Shown piece by piece: positions 10,294 to 22,511 of a stretch of DNA of 64,000 nt. The translations under genes were made by a program, and so were the position numbers. This DNA comes from Elmis aenea (Eukaryota > Arthropoda > Insecta > Coleoptera > Elmidae): positions 52,831,415 through 52,895,414 of the forward strand of contig OX393578.1 in assembly GCA_947652605.1 (NCBI GenBank), read 5' to 3'. The notes beneath the pieces were generated by a model. The model did not search any database, had not been told where the DNA came from, and worked only from the letters and a program-made list of their open reading frames with translations. How positions within the stretch are numbered: position 1 is the first letter of the stretch; each line of letters opens with the position of its first letter.

Positions 10294-11518
10294 CACCCCT
10301 GAAGTAATTTTTGGCCAGTACTTATCCAGGGGTGGACTTATGACAAGTAGGTACTTGCAAAAAGTACTTAAGTATTTCTCAAGTACTCTTCAAGTACTTT
10401 TTGCAGATATTATTTATAGTTTCAGCATTACTGATGTTATTAGTATAAAACCCTTTTTGATGTCAGCAACCAGTTAAAAATATTACAGAATATGTAAATT
10501 TTTATTATTTTATAATAGTAAATTATTACAGTTTATAAGAAAAGCAGTTGAAAAGTTTGCACAGGTAAAATTAAAAATGGATTTTGAATCGTTTTCTTAG
10601 GAAATTTTTCTCTAAATTGTACATTTCTGGAAGTTTACGACGCGAAAATCTATATTTCGATTTTTGAACGCCCTTTGTGTGGTAGACTAAAACAGATTTG
10701 TTTAAAATGAATTTCCTAGTAAGGCAAAAACTTTTCTTTCTTTTACATTTGTATAAAAACTATACCTCAATTGCCATTTGGGGCGTTATTTTTGTGACAC
10801 AGTGTATACTGAACGCATAATATATTAGGAGTAGTTTATTAGATGTGCTTCTATAGGTTTCACTGTTAATTAATTTTGGAAACGTTTTGTTTTTCCATTA
10901 ATATAATGATAAGAGCGACACTACAGCACATTTACTATGAACATTCTGCTAAATTTCTTTATATACATGAGACGTACAAGAAAAATATACATGGTTCAAA
11001 TCAGAAATTAACTATACAAATTTTAGTAATTTAGGGCCAAAAATAAAAGAATTGTTTACAATATAATACAATAAATGTTGTAGGATAAGATTGACCTTAT
11101 AGCGTTTAATTTTTATTTAATAAAATTGTTGTCCGTTTTAGTACACACAACCTTTTCAACTGTAGCTATTCTATGCACCAATGCACCCCAATGTGGGATG
11201 TGTTTAAAACTTAAGACAAGTTTTACTTTTAACACTTTGAAAACCAAAGTTACTATCTTATAAAACTTAATATCTTAAAAAGTACCTACTTGTGTTCACT
11301 TAAAGTACTTTGCACTGTACTGCAGTATTTTACAAAGACAAGTAATTTTTGTGGTACTGAAGTACTAATACAAGTAATAAGTTTCACCGAAGTACTTAAG
11401 ATTCAAGTCCTAAGTAACTAATTTTAAAATGCACTGCAGTACAAGTCTTAAGTACCGGAAAAGTACCTACTTGAAAAAGTATTGAAGTAAAAAAATACTT
11501 AAGTAATGCCCAGCTATG
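10294..11518. mobile_element. Non-autonomous hAT element
   Basis: An exact 8-bp direct repeat, GCCATGTT (10286-10293 and 11519-11526), brackets 1225 bp. The ends contain diverged inverted copies of AAGTACTTAAGTA and GTACCTACTT-type repeats (10340-10400, 11280-11510), a composition typical of some hAT MITEs with CTGGGCA-type ends. The left terminus is degraded (CACCCCTG against CATAGCTG). There is no transposase. Confidence 0.65.
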
Positions 11519-11526
11519 GCCATGTT

Positions 11527-12136
11527 AATGTTTGTTCTCTAATATAACCAGACCTAAAATTGCAATTCAATCTTTCAAATAGTTTTCGAATTATAGCTGG
11601 TTAAAGTGAGTGATTTGCTTAAAAATGGAAAATTTTGAGCACCGGTTATTAAATATCTGTTTACGAAAGGTCACTAAATACCAAATCAAATCAATTGTTC
11701 CTCAATAGATCAGTTGATTTGGCATGGTCATCTAAAAAAAATGCCTACAAGTAGAATTCCACAATAAACATTTACATGAATTCCATCTAGAAGAAAATGT
11801 ATTAGACTATATGGGCCTAAAGTCAACCGCTTACATTTTTTTGAAAATTTTGAGTGATACAGCACTTTCATTTTTTTTTAAACATTTAGGTTTAAAAAAA
11901 GGTAGTAAAATTTCGTTTGATAGTTAGATTAACAATAGATTAATTAACTCACTTACACCCGGTATAATCACAGCGTTAAAGGTTGTAAATAAGTAAAAAT
12001 ACAATAAATGTTTTCAAAAATGTAGTTAAGTTAATGCATTGTGTAATTAAATTTAATATTAGTAGCAGCATTTGAGAATATTCTCATCACTAGTAGCTGT
12101 TGAACATGAGTTAATGGCATTATTTTTTCTTTTCAG
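11527..12136. other. AT-rich; upstream intron candidate
   Basis: No repeat termini or coding sequence recognised. The last 40 bases form a strong pyrimidine tract and CAG acceptor in front of the exon-like block at 12137. Confidence 0.3.
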
Positions 12137-12203
12137 GCTTTTTGAACGAGGAACACCATTGGAACTCCATATCTTCACACCTTGGATTTGAGGCCATTAA
12201 AAC
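12137..12203 (+). other. Candidate host-gene exon A
   Basis: A 67-base block follows TTTTTTCTTTTCAG and is followed by GTGAGTAG, close to ideal acceptor and donor signals. One of three frames is open through the block: two bases, then 21 codons beginning FLNEEHHWNS, then two bases. The sequence is less AT-rich than its surroundings and not related to any repeat here. I do not recognise the peptide. It could also be an untranslated exon. Confidence 0.45.
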
Positions 12204-12369
12204 GTGAGTAGCATAGTTATCGATTTATTATAATATTGGAAACCTTCATACAGTGTTTTTGAGCTGCTGTGGCACTTTATCGGAATAGCGTCAAAGCTGC
12301 AACAGCAGGTGACGTTAACTTGAATATTGCTTGTGGAAATGACGTGCTAGAAATTACCTGTTAAACTCC

Positions 12370-13064
12370 AAGTAAACTCGGGTTAGTAAAAAAAAGTCTG
12401 CACGTTTTTCATTTTTATATATTAATCTAAATGGATTGGGGGTGGTTTATTGTTATTTAGGGTGCAAATAATGCGCGCATGTATTTTTAAGGCAATTGCT
12501 TTAGTTTAAACTTTTTAATTTTTTTTATCACAAACAGCAGTCTTTGTACTTTTTGTGAAAATGTTTAAATCCGATTTGAATGAATTGAGGGTAATTAATT
12601 GATATTTGGAGGTGTACAAAATAGTGTGAATGAAGTTTTAAGGCATTTACTTTAGTTTAAAAATGTTTTTGTTTGTTCGAAAAAAGTCCAAAAACTTTAA
12701 TACTTTTTTCTGAAGTAAAAGTGCCACTTTTTCAACTTTTGCATCAGTTTTAAATCATCATTTCAGAGAAACGGTGGTCAATTGTTATTTAGGGTGCAGA
12801 TAACGTGTGTATTAATTCTGAACTAGTTAAAAGGCATCTGCTTTGGTTTGAAAAATGTTAAGAGTTTTTCCCAAAAAAAGTACTTTCTGCATTTTTCGTG
12901 AACATTTTTATATTTTGATCTTAATGTATGAGCGTACTTAATTGTTATTATATGTAGTTTTTTTTTCTGAAAAAAAAAATGCAACGGCTTCCTTATATTT
13001 TCTGTTTTTTTTTTTAAATTTTAAAATTGCGAATTAAAAGAATATAGGGTGGTTATTTGTTATA
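12370..13064 (+). repeat. ~155-bp satellite block (left part)
   Basis: Four degenerate units with TTATTTAGGGTGCA, AAGGCAATTGCTTTAG and CGTGTGTATTAA landmarks near 12460, 12620, 12790 and 12950. The TIR element at 13065-13942 splits it, and it resumes at 13945-13995. Confidence 0.6.
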
Positions 13065-13942
13065 CAGGGTGTGTATAAATTGGCGGAAGCGCTACACGTG
13101 ACGATGTTCTTCGTAAAATTTTAAGTCGAAAATCTTGAAACAAAAATGTTGTACCATGCTTCCTATGGCCTCAGGAACCATTTTAAAAAAAAAAAAAAAT
13201 TGGCAACATTGCATACATTGATTTGCGTTTGGACATTTTTTTATCAGCAATTTTTACTTAGGTATTTACAATTTTTGTTCGAACTGAAAGCCTTCAGTTC
13301 GTAAACATAGCTGCAAACTTTTTGGTATCGTCTAACACAAACTAGAAATAATTACGAGAAAAACAGATTTCTTTAGAGAAACACTTTTTTATTCTGTTAT
13401 ATTTATAATGTGTCATATCTCTCTTGTTGTAAATATCGAAAAAGTTTATAACAATTATTAAAATACATATACAGGGTGTGTATAAATTGGCGGAAGCGCT
13501 ACACGTGACGATGTATTTACAATTTTTGTTCGAACTGAAAGCCTTCAGTTCGTAAACATAGCTGCAAACTTTTTGGTATCGTCTAACACAAACTAGAAAT
13601 AATTACGAGAAAAACAGAGATGACAGCTAATGACAATGTTGCCATATGTATTATTTTCATTCAAATCAGTGATTTACATATTTTCAACACCAATTTTTGA
13701 AAGGAAGAACACAATATCTAGGAAAAAATACTATTCGAAATTTATTTTTATTCCAAATTGCAGCTTTTTCATTTGCAAGTATTAAATAATAACGCTTATT
13801 GAAGGACTAAATGTCAAAACTTTGAGGACCTCTTGCAGACACAGCAAGCATGGTACAACATTTTCGTATAAAGATTTTCGACTTAGAATTTTACGAAGAA
13901 CATCGCCACGTGTAGCGCTTCCGCCAATTTTTACACACCCTG
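13065..13942. mobile_element. TIR element, GGAAGCGCTACACGTG family, rearranged
   Basis: The termini match 6597-7210, with TA on both sides (13063-13064 and 13943-13944). A second, internal left terminus starts at 13472. The piece before it (13377-13471) matches 6490-6596, the non-element flank of the copy at 6.6 kb. The element is therefore a composite of two copies. No coding sequence. Confidence 0.75.
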
Positions 13943-13944
13943 TA

Positions 13945-13995
13945 TAGGGCGCAGATTGCGTATATAAAAAGTTTTTGAGGCATTTGCTTTAATTT
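13945..13995 (+). repeat. ~155-bp satellite block (right part)
   Basis: GAGGCATTTGCTTTAATTT continues the satellite interrupted by the insertion at 13065-13942. Confidence 0.5.
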
Positions 13996-14263
13996 AAACT
14001 AGGGATGCAAATTGGCTGATTAACAACAAATCGGCCTTCACTTATCCGTTGATTGCCGATTAATCGGTCGATTATTGACCTTCGAATTTGATGCATTTAA
14101 TTACATAATTATTGCAGTCGTAAAATATCATTTATGACTTAATTTTGATGTACGTAAAATTTAAAAAAATAAACACTTACAATTAGACAGTTGAAACCTG
14201 AAATGCAAAAAATAGGTTATTTAAAATAGGAAAACCTTCGAGTTCTTATAGAATGCTTTAAGA

Positions 14264-14507
14264 CAGTGTTTCTCAAAAGGTGCTCCGCAGGCCCCCGGGG
14301 GGTCCCTGAATCCTTTTAAAGGTACCGCCAGCCTTTTCATAATGTTCGAAAATCACTCAAATTTATTTTAATCATGGCTTATCTATAAATTTTATTTCTA
14401 AAAAAAAAAAACGGTTAAAAATGATAAATATATAAAACAGAAATATTGTCTACAAAACAATTTATTCTAAAAGGAATCCTTAAAGTAAAAAGTTTGAGAA
14501 ACACTAA
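14264..14507. mobile_element. hAT MITE
   Basis: Inverted ends CAGTGTTTCTCAAA (14264) and TTTGAGAAACACTA (14493-14506) are hAT-type. Flanks CTTTAAGA (14256-14263) and ATTTAAGA (14508-14515) form a 7/8 target duplication. It is non-coding, with GGCCCCCGGGGGGTCC near the left end. Confidence 0.75.
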
Positions 14508-14567
14508 ATTTAAGATAAACAGATTTTGATTATATTCATTATCTAGTATCTACCTATAGGTATAGTA

Positions 14568-15235
14568 CAGGGTTTCCACCTAGTGCGTATTTCTCTCATA
14601 GCTGTTTATTATTCAAAAAAAAAAAAAAAAGTTTTAGAACACAATTTGTTGGAGAGCATAGGATACATAATCTAAAATTATTTTCAGCTTTACAGAGTGT
14701 TTGGTTTCCGCGCACCGATGTGTAGTTTTTTTACTTTAAATACAACACCTGATATATTTTTTATTTTTTAGATTACAAATTGAATTCTCTTTAAAAAATG
14801 CATAAGGTTTATGTACATAAAATTGATAGTTTTTGAATTATTTACGTATTTTTGAAAATATAGACAGTTACCGATCTTCAACAAGATATTCATATTTAGC
14901 GATTTAACAACGTCAGTGTAAAATAATTTAGTAGTTTTGTTAACAATGCCCTTATAGTGCCTTCTAAACAATTAAACTTTTTAAATAATACACAGGGTGT
15001 TCGTTTTTGTCGGTTAATGTAGTTGAATTTTAAACCCTAATAAGTCGATTTTTTTATATATTTTTGTAGATAATTTGATTGTTTTTAAAAAATAATAAGG
15101 GTGTATTACGTCTACAACTAATATTTCTCGAGTTATTGTTGTTTTAATGATCATTTATGAAACCTAGAAAATTTGAAGGAATAGTAGTTTTCAAATAAAT
15201 AAATAGTGATATTAGCAGCCAGACACTAAGATTTA
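14568..15235 (+). mobile_element. Three decayed left termini of TACAGGGTG-type elements
   Basis: CAGGGTTTCCACC (14568), CAGAGTGTTTGGTTTCC (about 14694) and CAGGGTGTTCG (about 14992) all face right, without recognisable right partners. The block from 14992 to about 15140 matches the layout of 61134-61320: AATAAGTC, a T-run, TTTTTGTAGA, then TTTCTCGAGTTAT. They are old, related fragments in tandem. Confidence 0.4.
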
Positions 15236-15238
15236 GGG

Positions 15239-15379
15239 CAGGGATTCTTAACCAGGGGTCCACGGACCCCCAAGGGGTCCGTGAGCTTTGATGGGAAAAA
15301 TAGTTTATTATCTTTATTTTTACTAAGTGAAATCTAGATATCCTGACTGAGAAAGGGGCCCATGGAACAAAAATCCTTG
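15239..15379. mobile_element. Short hAT-like MITE fragment
   Basis: The left end CAGGGATTCTTAACC is followed by a GGTCCACGGACCCC hairpin region. A diverged inverted end, AAAATCCTTG, lies at 15370-15379. No clear target duplication. Confidence 0.45.
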
Positions 15380-15403
15380 ATCCTTGATATTGAAAAAGAA
15401 GTA

Positions 15404-16721
15404 GGGGAGACCGGGGATAAAAGTAACACGGGTAGGTTGTAACAGTGCCTATAGTTTCTTTAATTTTTGTTTTATATCGCCCTAAACGCTTTTGCAATGT
15501 TAAGTTACATCCAGCTCCCTACCTACATTGCTAGTTTTCATCTGTCATAGAGGTTAACTTTTTGCCAGCCAGAGTCACTATTTTCCGCCTAAAAGTTACT
15601 GCGTTGTCTCATCCGTCGAGTAACTTTTAGGCGATCTCTAAAATAGGAACAAAAAAGTACCTATATTATTTTGTTCTAAATTTAGTTGGCTATTGGTGAA
15701 TGCAATACAATTTGACGTTAGAATCGTGGTTAATTGTGGATTCCCTGAAATTTATTTTGTGTACACTTGGGGTCAAAAGTAACAAAGTGTTACAACCAAC
15801 CCCAATTAATGTTTTCACTTGCAAATGTTAACTCTTAGCACATAATTGGTGGCTTTCTTCGTAGATGAGAATATACAAGAGTTGTCTGAATAATTTTCCA
15901 GTTTGTTGTATCTTTTTGATTCACATTTTTAAATATGTACTTATAATCTTGGCAAACCTGGTAACTGCAGTCCCAAATTATTAAATTATAAAACTCAGTA
16001 TATAATATCGGTTTAATGATGGAAATGTATGTAAAGCTAAATCATGTCTTAAAAAGCATTTTAAATTATAAAACCTATGTAAATTGGTAAGATCTGGTAC
16101 TTTTGGTTTTCCTACCAGCCGCCATTGTTTTTATTCTATTACCTTAATATTTATAACTTAATATAAACAAAGCTTTAACCAACCCAACTTAACCTGACCC
16201 TCTTTTACTGATTTAATGAATAACGGTCAGTTTAAAGAGCGGTTAGATTTTTTAAAATTAAAACAAACAGTTATTATGATCCAGTATAAATTTAATAATT
16301 TGGGACCGCCCTTACCTGGTATGCCATACTGTTCACTTATCATTTTGTATTGTACCAAAGATATTTTTTTTTATTTTTTCATTTTGCTAATGTGTATTTT
16401 TGAATAAAATATTAATTTTGTTGATGAATACTAATATATTTACCCACTACTTATGAGCTGTGTAAATTATTTTGCCGTTACAACTTACCCCAATCATTGT
16501 TACTTTTAACCCCAACGTTGAGGTTGAAAGTAACAGCTGTCTTACTAAAGAAAAAAAAAAAAATTCTAACAGTTGCTGTACGAAACACACGAAATAAATA
16601 TCTTGGAAGCAAGACAAAGGTCCAATCTATCATTAAACCAATTTGGATATAAAAAATTTGTAATAATCTATGAGAAATTAAATAAAAACAAAAAAATGTT
16701 ACTTTTATCCCCGGTCTCCCC
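15404..16721. mobile_element. Pogo-like non-coding TIR element
   Basis: Near-perfect inverted ends GGGGAGACCGGGGATAAAAG (from 15404) and its complement (to 16721) are flanked by TA (15402-15403 and 16722-16723). Subterminal GTAACA/TGTTAC motifs recur at 15425, 15790, 16498 and 16690. A 16-bp hairpin, CGCCTAAAAGTTACT, lies at 15586-15634. No transposase remains. TA target and GGGG..ACCGGGG ends suggest the pogo branch of Tc1/mariner; this is inference. Confidence 0.65.
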
Positions 16722-16889
16722 TACCTAACACTATAAAATTTCCAACAAATATTTTAGTCTAACGTTTTGGCATATTTTAATTAAATGAAAACCAATTAAT
16801 TGGCCAGAAGGCTGATTACCAATTAATCGGAAAAATAACCGATATGACCGATTACTGATTATCGACCGATTAATTGGTGCTTTCTTAGC

Positions 16890-18555
16890 TTAAACATTTT
16901 TCGTTTTTTTTTTTCTAAAATAAAGAGTATGCTATATACATATATAGCCTTTTCACTTTGGTTTAACTTTTTTATTCGTAATTTGATTACAATGGGGCTA
17001 AATAACAGTTATTTGCAGGGGTTTTAATATTTTTTGTGCTTATACTCGTTTAAGGTGTAAATATATTACCCAACAATATTGAACTTATTACAATTTACTT
17101 ATAAAAGTTGAATAAAAAAAGTGTTAATGTAATAATGCTTTCATGATACATATCTAAATAAAGTATGTTGTGCTCTGATTATTTTCAAAAAAAAAGTTTC
17201 ATTTGCGGTGCAAAATGCAAAGCAGGCATATCATTTAGGCCGTCCTTGGTAAAATATTGTATATGAGCACTTTCACAGCACCCTACGCAACTGCACAGGC
17301 TAGTGTACAGATAAAGTATAAATGCATACGAGGCCGTTATAAATAAAACTGATAAACATCAATAGCATATTTTTGTCGGTGAACTTTCTACGCGTTACTT
17401 TCAGAATCAATGCCATCCGTGTCTTTGTAAAGAATTCCGGGCAGTGACGCATGAAAGTACATGTCAATTCGAACCAACGGTGCCGTTTGTCTTCTCAACA
17501 TGCCCTATTAATATAGGTAGGCCCTGTCTTGTCTCCCTTTGAAATTACGTTTCGGCCCAATGCTTCGTTCCGTACAAATTTAAATGCGCGAGGCACCGTC
17601 TAAATTTCATGCAACAATAATGAGTTTGGTCGGTGTATTTTTTCAAGTTTTCCGTGCATAAAGTATTCAAATTTCTTAGCGCGGCGTTTATTTTCCGCGA
17701 TTTTCTATTAGAACGAGACACGTTAAGGCGCGCTCGGCGTGTTATATAATTCTAGAAAGGTTTAGAGCGATAAAAAAGGTTTTGAATGATGGAAAAGAGG
17801 GACGACAGACGCGGGGAAACTTTGATGACCTCAGGCGTGAATTTGAGAGGTAATCTTGAAAAGAAATTGTTTTTTGATGTTTGTCAAATTCGAAATCTTA
17901 GCGTTCCGATATAAAATACCCTTAAGATATTCGTTAACTGCGGCGAAAAAAACTAAACTTATTTGCGGCTGACATACGTACAAGAACAACGGGATGTTTG
18001 TGTTACAAGCGCGCTCAAAGCATTTGTACTTAATATTTTTACCATTTCCAACTGGTGTTTGCTTCGGATTCGGCGAATATTGAACTTTTAAACGATTTAG
18101 GGCGGATCAAATTTCGTGGATGTCGAAGACGATAACAGCTCGATTGAACGATGAAAATGTTACCATATTTCATAAGTTTATGTGTTTTTTATTATGAATA
18201 TTTTTGAAATAATTTGTTTGCTTAGTCATACGAGGGTGGAGCTGAATTTATTGAGGATGAAGAAAACTAGTAGGTCTTGAAAAACATAATTCGCAACATA
18301 ATACTAAGTATTTAGTTCTTGAGCCGTAATTTGAGGTTTAATAGCCATAGGGAAGTTGTCTAGAATCTAGAATTTATTAAAATAGTGGAAGTTTTTTTTT
18401 AATGGCATCTATGATTAATTTACAATCTATTCTTTATGAACAATAAGTAAATTGTTGTGGCTTTAATTTAACGTGAAGGATACGCTTGCGCAGTGGCAAC
18501 TATCCGTTTGAATATACTTAAATTAATTTATTAATGGCAACATAGGTTAAATTTT
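16890..18555. other. Low-repeat region, moderately GC-rich at 17270-18130
   Basis: No terminal repeats or transposon coding sequence recognised. The core has CpG-containing stretches unlike the flanks. An ATG-started frame at 17785 (MMEKRDDRRGE) runs into a weak GTAATC donor at about 17852, and a 22-base block after TTACTTTCAG (about 17417) precedes GTAAAG. Neither is strong enough to call as an exon. It may be unique host or regulatory sequence. Confidence 0.3.
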
Positions 18556-18559
18556 AAAT

Positions 18560-19800
18560 TTTTACTTAAAACGATTAGGCAAGTCTAGAGGTTTATGCCT
18601 CTTTAGTCTTTAAGTTTGTCCAGTGTTCACTAATAACTTTGCTGCTAAAAAGTTGGGATGATGAGACAATCTTTCTTGATATTTGGCACTAAAATTTTGG
18701 ATCACATTTTTCACTGAGCACATATGAAGATCTCGCTGTATAACTTCGTTAGTAACGTACCATGATGCGTTGGTTATTGTTCTTAAAGTTTTGGCCTAAA
18801 ATCGTTGTAAGATTTCTATGTTAGAGTCATTATTTGAACCCCACAGTTGTATTCCGAACGTCCATATTGGCTTTAATATCGTTTTATAGATTAGGAGTTT
18901 GTTATCGATCGATAGTTGTTAGTTTCTGCCAATAAGCCAATACAACTTTTTTAATTGCACTCCCAGCTGTTTACGTTTCATCCATATGTGTTTCCGCCAT
19001 GTCAGTCTGCGATCTAAGTGCATTCCCAGATATTTTGTGTCTTCTGCTTGCGGCAAAACGGTATGGTTTAGTCTCTACGCATAGTAAAAGTTACGTATGT
19101 TGACTTTGCTTTATTAACTTTTATTCTCCAAACTTTTAGCCATTTTGAGATCTTGTCGAGGTTCCACCGTTGAAAGGTCGGCGGCATAAAGCAAGTAGAG
19201 GACGGGTCCCATAACCTGCGGCACACCAGAGGTTATGGGAACGTGATTAGTTTTCTCCTGGTTAAATTTTACTTTAAAAAATCTTTCACTTAGATAGGAT
19301 TTTAAGATTTGGTGAAATGGATGTGGTTACATTGTTCTTAATTTTGTAAACCTTCGAGCCAAATTTTGTCGAATGCTTGAGTGATATCAAGGAAGGCTGC
19401 CGAGCAGAACCGTCTTTGTTCCAGGTCTTGACTAATTTTGCTCTATGCACTCGTTCAATGGTTGCGTGATTTTGGCAAAATCCAAATTGGTGTACCGGAA
19501 TTAAGTTTCGCTGCAGAAGAGGTCGTAGTTTTTGTAATAGAATTTTCTCAAAAACTTTTGAGAGGATTGGTGAAAGACTAATCGGTCTGTATGTAGTGGC
19601 TTCCTCTGGTGGGTTTGGGCAACATTATAATTTGGGCGACTTTCCAACGGCTTGGAAAGAAGCTTAGTCGGAGCATGGCATTATATATTTTTGTTATAAA
19701 CTTAAGCGCTTTTTCTGGTAACTGTTTAAGAATTTTTTCTGTTATCAGATGCTTTCCTTCCTTGGCTAAAATTTACAGCAGGTATAAACATACAGGAATG
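18560..19800 (-). pseudogene. Jockey-like non-LTR pol relic
   Basis: The minus strand shows a decayed pol running from about 19800 to 18560. It has a KVLEKILL-like block near 19560, QFGFCQNHATIE near 19460, the catalytic motif A FLDITQAFDKIWLEGL near 19365-19412, then degraded PQG..SP and thumb regions. The C-terminal part includes KHLGMHLDRRLTW-like sequence around 18985-19030 (read with gaps) and a terminal WTNLKT near 18615. Many stops and shifts. Order and motif spacing fit the Jockey group better than RTE. Confidence 0.7.
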
Positions 19801-20158
19801 TAGTAAAATCGCTGAATTCGATACCAAAGTATCGAATTTTTTCTCAAAGGAAAAAATGTTGGAAAAGAAAGAAACTAAGAAGGCCTTGTTAATTTTGATA
19901 ACGCCGCCAGGTAATGTAAGGTCCAACCAACGTTGTAATACCAAATTTTAGATTTTTAATGGTGATAATAAGAAAGTTATAAAGAAAACAAGAAAATTTC
20001 GGTTTTCAGGATATTTCAGGAGCTAGTCTCGATTAAGACACTTTCAGTTTACATGCTTAATAGGCATATAAAACACACTTCTTTGCTAATTAGACTATTC
20101 TCCTATATCTAACGGTTTCCGAGATCCCCATGGTCTTCACGTCGACACATACACCCTG
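19800..20158. mobile_element. Right part of a TACAGGGTG-type TIR element
   Basis: The end at 20150-20158 reads ACACCCTG before TA. Its subterminal complement contains CATGGGGATCTCG about 30 bases from the tip, the signature shared with 32951, 36568 and 50277. No left partner found; the left limit is uncertain. Confidence 0.45.
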
Positions 20159-20249
20159 TATAACAGGAAGCTTCGGTCCTTTGTCGATTGATTTGTACTT
20201 GTAATTGAGTAGATGCGAAGGTGGATCCTGATGCCCTGTCAAAAAACTA

Positions 20250-20640
20250 AAAAGTCCATTGCACGGACTGAATTCGCGGACTTTCTGCTTGTTGCGTATC
20301 CGGGTGGGTTGCCTCGGTAACGGAGGGTCGCTAGGCCCGCTACGAAGTAGGGCTCAGCAGGACGCCCCACGTGCACGGGGGAGGACGAGGCTAAATTCAG
20401 GAACTGTATCGTCATCGCTGCACCATTACTCTGAATTGAGATGAAATATTGTTTGAAACCTACTAGAATGAGTTGAGTTTCGTGTTACAGGTTTTGTCGG
20501 TTTTATTGTACATCGTAAGGAAAGTCGAACGTTTTGTAGCTGGTGATGCTCTCAATTACAAAATAGAGTCGGTTATCATTTGGCTCATTTTTCTGTAGAA
20601 TATGAAACTAGGGAAAACGTGCACTTATCATAAACCCAAC
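20250..20640. other. Small GC-rich island, unknown
   Basis: 20255-20440 is clearly richer in GC than its surroundings, with a 61-codon frame on + but no recognised family. A 24-base block at 20478-20501 lies between TGTTACAG and GTAAGG and could be a microexon. Origin unknown. Confidence 0.25.
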
Positions 20641-21089
20641 AACGTATTATTGTCATTTGGGAGTAAATCTTTAAAGCCAATTGCTTGTTCAATTTTTTTT
20701 TGATATTAATAATATCATATTATTAATAAAAACTGTAAAGACTAGTCCGCTTTTTGTCATAAAAAATTTTAATCGGTAATTTGCATAAACGGATGACAAA
20801 TAACACAGGCCGACAAAAAAATATGTATGACTTTTTAAACAAATGCAGCTGAATCTTATGTATTTTTGGGTGCTGAAACCGTATCTGGCATCAGTTTTTT
20901 TTTGTATCACCTACAGTTCTCTCAAAATATGACCTCGATTGTATTTAAAAAGGGGGCAAATAGGCTTTATAAAATAATAAAAAAACTTTGCTGATAGGTA
21001 CTGTACTTTTGTTTAATTACAGATTTTATTTAACTTAATGCACCATATAACCACTTCAATACATAGAAGTATATTTTAAGCGTTTATTT

Positions 21090-22350
21090 TTTTGTATTAC
21101 CTTTCTCTTTTCTCTTTGAAGCTTTTTATGTAGCTTTTTCTCCGATGTGGTGCATTTTGTTGTTCTCGGTGAAATGTCCAGCAGTAATCACCCATCATGT
21201 TGACATTCCACCGTCCCTGGTAACATTCTCCATCACTATGATGTCCTGGTGAAACCGCTCCCCTTGCTCTTCACTCCCACACCCAAGTTGTCAGGGAAAA
21301 GTCAAGATGGTTGTGTAGGGTAGACTTTAAGGCTCATCAGACATTTTTGTACTTGTCTACGCATAGTTTGGCTCTTAAACATTGCCCAAAAACTTAATCA
21401 CAACTAGTTTAAATGATATCCAAGCCTCCTTTGTAGTCATTTTTGTCTCAAAGTTGGAATCGAACATCATTCTACGCATGTCACGTCCAACGAAAACCCC
21501 TGCTTTCAGTTTGGATTTTGATAAATGAGGAAACTTTTCACATAAACACAACACATGTAACATCTTAGGCAAGGCTTTTACAAATTGTTTCATTAGACCT
21601 AATTTAATGTGGAGAGGTGGTAGAAGAACTTTTTTTAAATCTATTAAAGTTTTATACAAAATGTTTTTCTCTCCAGGTGTTGAGGTTTTTCTTGTAGGCC
21701 AATATTTTGTGGGCCCTTGCTCTGCTGCCCCAATCACATATAAAACATGGAAATTTAGTAAATTCCTTTTGTTGGCCAAGGAGCAAGCAAACAACTCAAA
21801 TCTCTGCATATCATCCAATCAGGATACTTAATTTTATTTAAAATCATGTCTCGCTTTTCGTAAGTTTCCTTCATATGGACTGAATGAGCCACACACAGGC
21901 AGTGAAGCATAAGTATTACCATTGTGTAAAAAAACAGCTTTTAAGCTAGTTTTTAATGAGTCTATAAAAAGCCTAAATTCTTCATTGTTGTACTCAATTC
22001 CAAATTCATCCATTAGACCACCAATATCATGGCAGTAAACCAGATCCTCTTCTTGCTTCAAAAACTTAGCGAGCTGTTGATCTCTTGTTGTATATTGGTA
22101 AATAGATGTTAACCACCACTGCCAACCTAATTTCATTAGATTTACTGTATGTTTTAGTATATTAAAATGCACAGATATTAGATGAAAATATGATTTTCTT
22201 ACATTCTGTATATTCAAATTTGGAAAAATGGTGGGTGATACGATTTTTTTTATTATTATTTTCGGACTCAGCACACCCAAACACATAAGAATCAGGTAAA
22301 ATTGTTAAAAACGCTTTTTTATCGCTGGCCTGTGCAATCATTGTTAAGGG
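21090..22350 (-). pseudogene. Degenerate copy of a multicopy arthropod protein of unknown function
   Basis: Minus-strand frames at 22286-21834 and 21818-21375, plus fragments down to about 21100, join in the order of a protein found repeatedly in arthropod genomes. Blocks are FRLFIDSLKTSLKAVFLHNG (21930-21990), GEKNILYKTLIDLKKVLLPP then LHIKLGLMKQFVKA (about 21590-21680), KAGVFVGRDMRRMM (about 21470-21515), AWISFKLVVIKFLGN and, in another frame, GERFHQD-like and GDYCWTFHREN sequence near 21165-21290. At least two frame breaks and a stop separate them. I recall the family from many insects as multicopy and uncharacterised, possibly carried by transposons. Function unknown. Confidence 0.65.
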
Positions 22351-22511
22351 TTAATTATCATAACGTACTAATTTGGCAACAAGTAACGTAAATAGATATG
22401 ACAACCCATACATTTTTGAAATCAGAAAAAAATAAGCTCTTAAATGAACTCATAGCCAACTATGGTTGTTATTTAAAAAATATTAATCTTATTTTGTATG
22501 GAAAGTTTGAA

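Larger units (their letters stand above)
13996..16890. mobile_element. Possible outer element with TTAATCGG-rich ends
   Basis: Both 14020-14080 and 16795-16882 are rich in CCGATTAATCGG-type palindromic blocks in inverted arrangement, with GATGCAAATTGGCTG at the left. They may be the two subterminal regions of one old transposon holding the elements listed inside it. Exact termini and target duplication could not be defined. Confidence 0.3.

Noticed and set aside
20259..20444. 61-codon Arg/Gly-rich ORF in the GC island
   Set aside because: No known motif; Arg/Gly richness is expected from GC-rich sequence.
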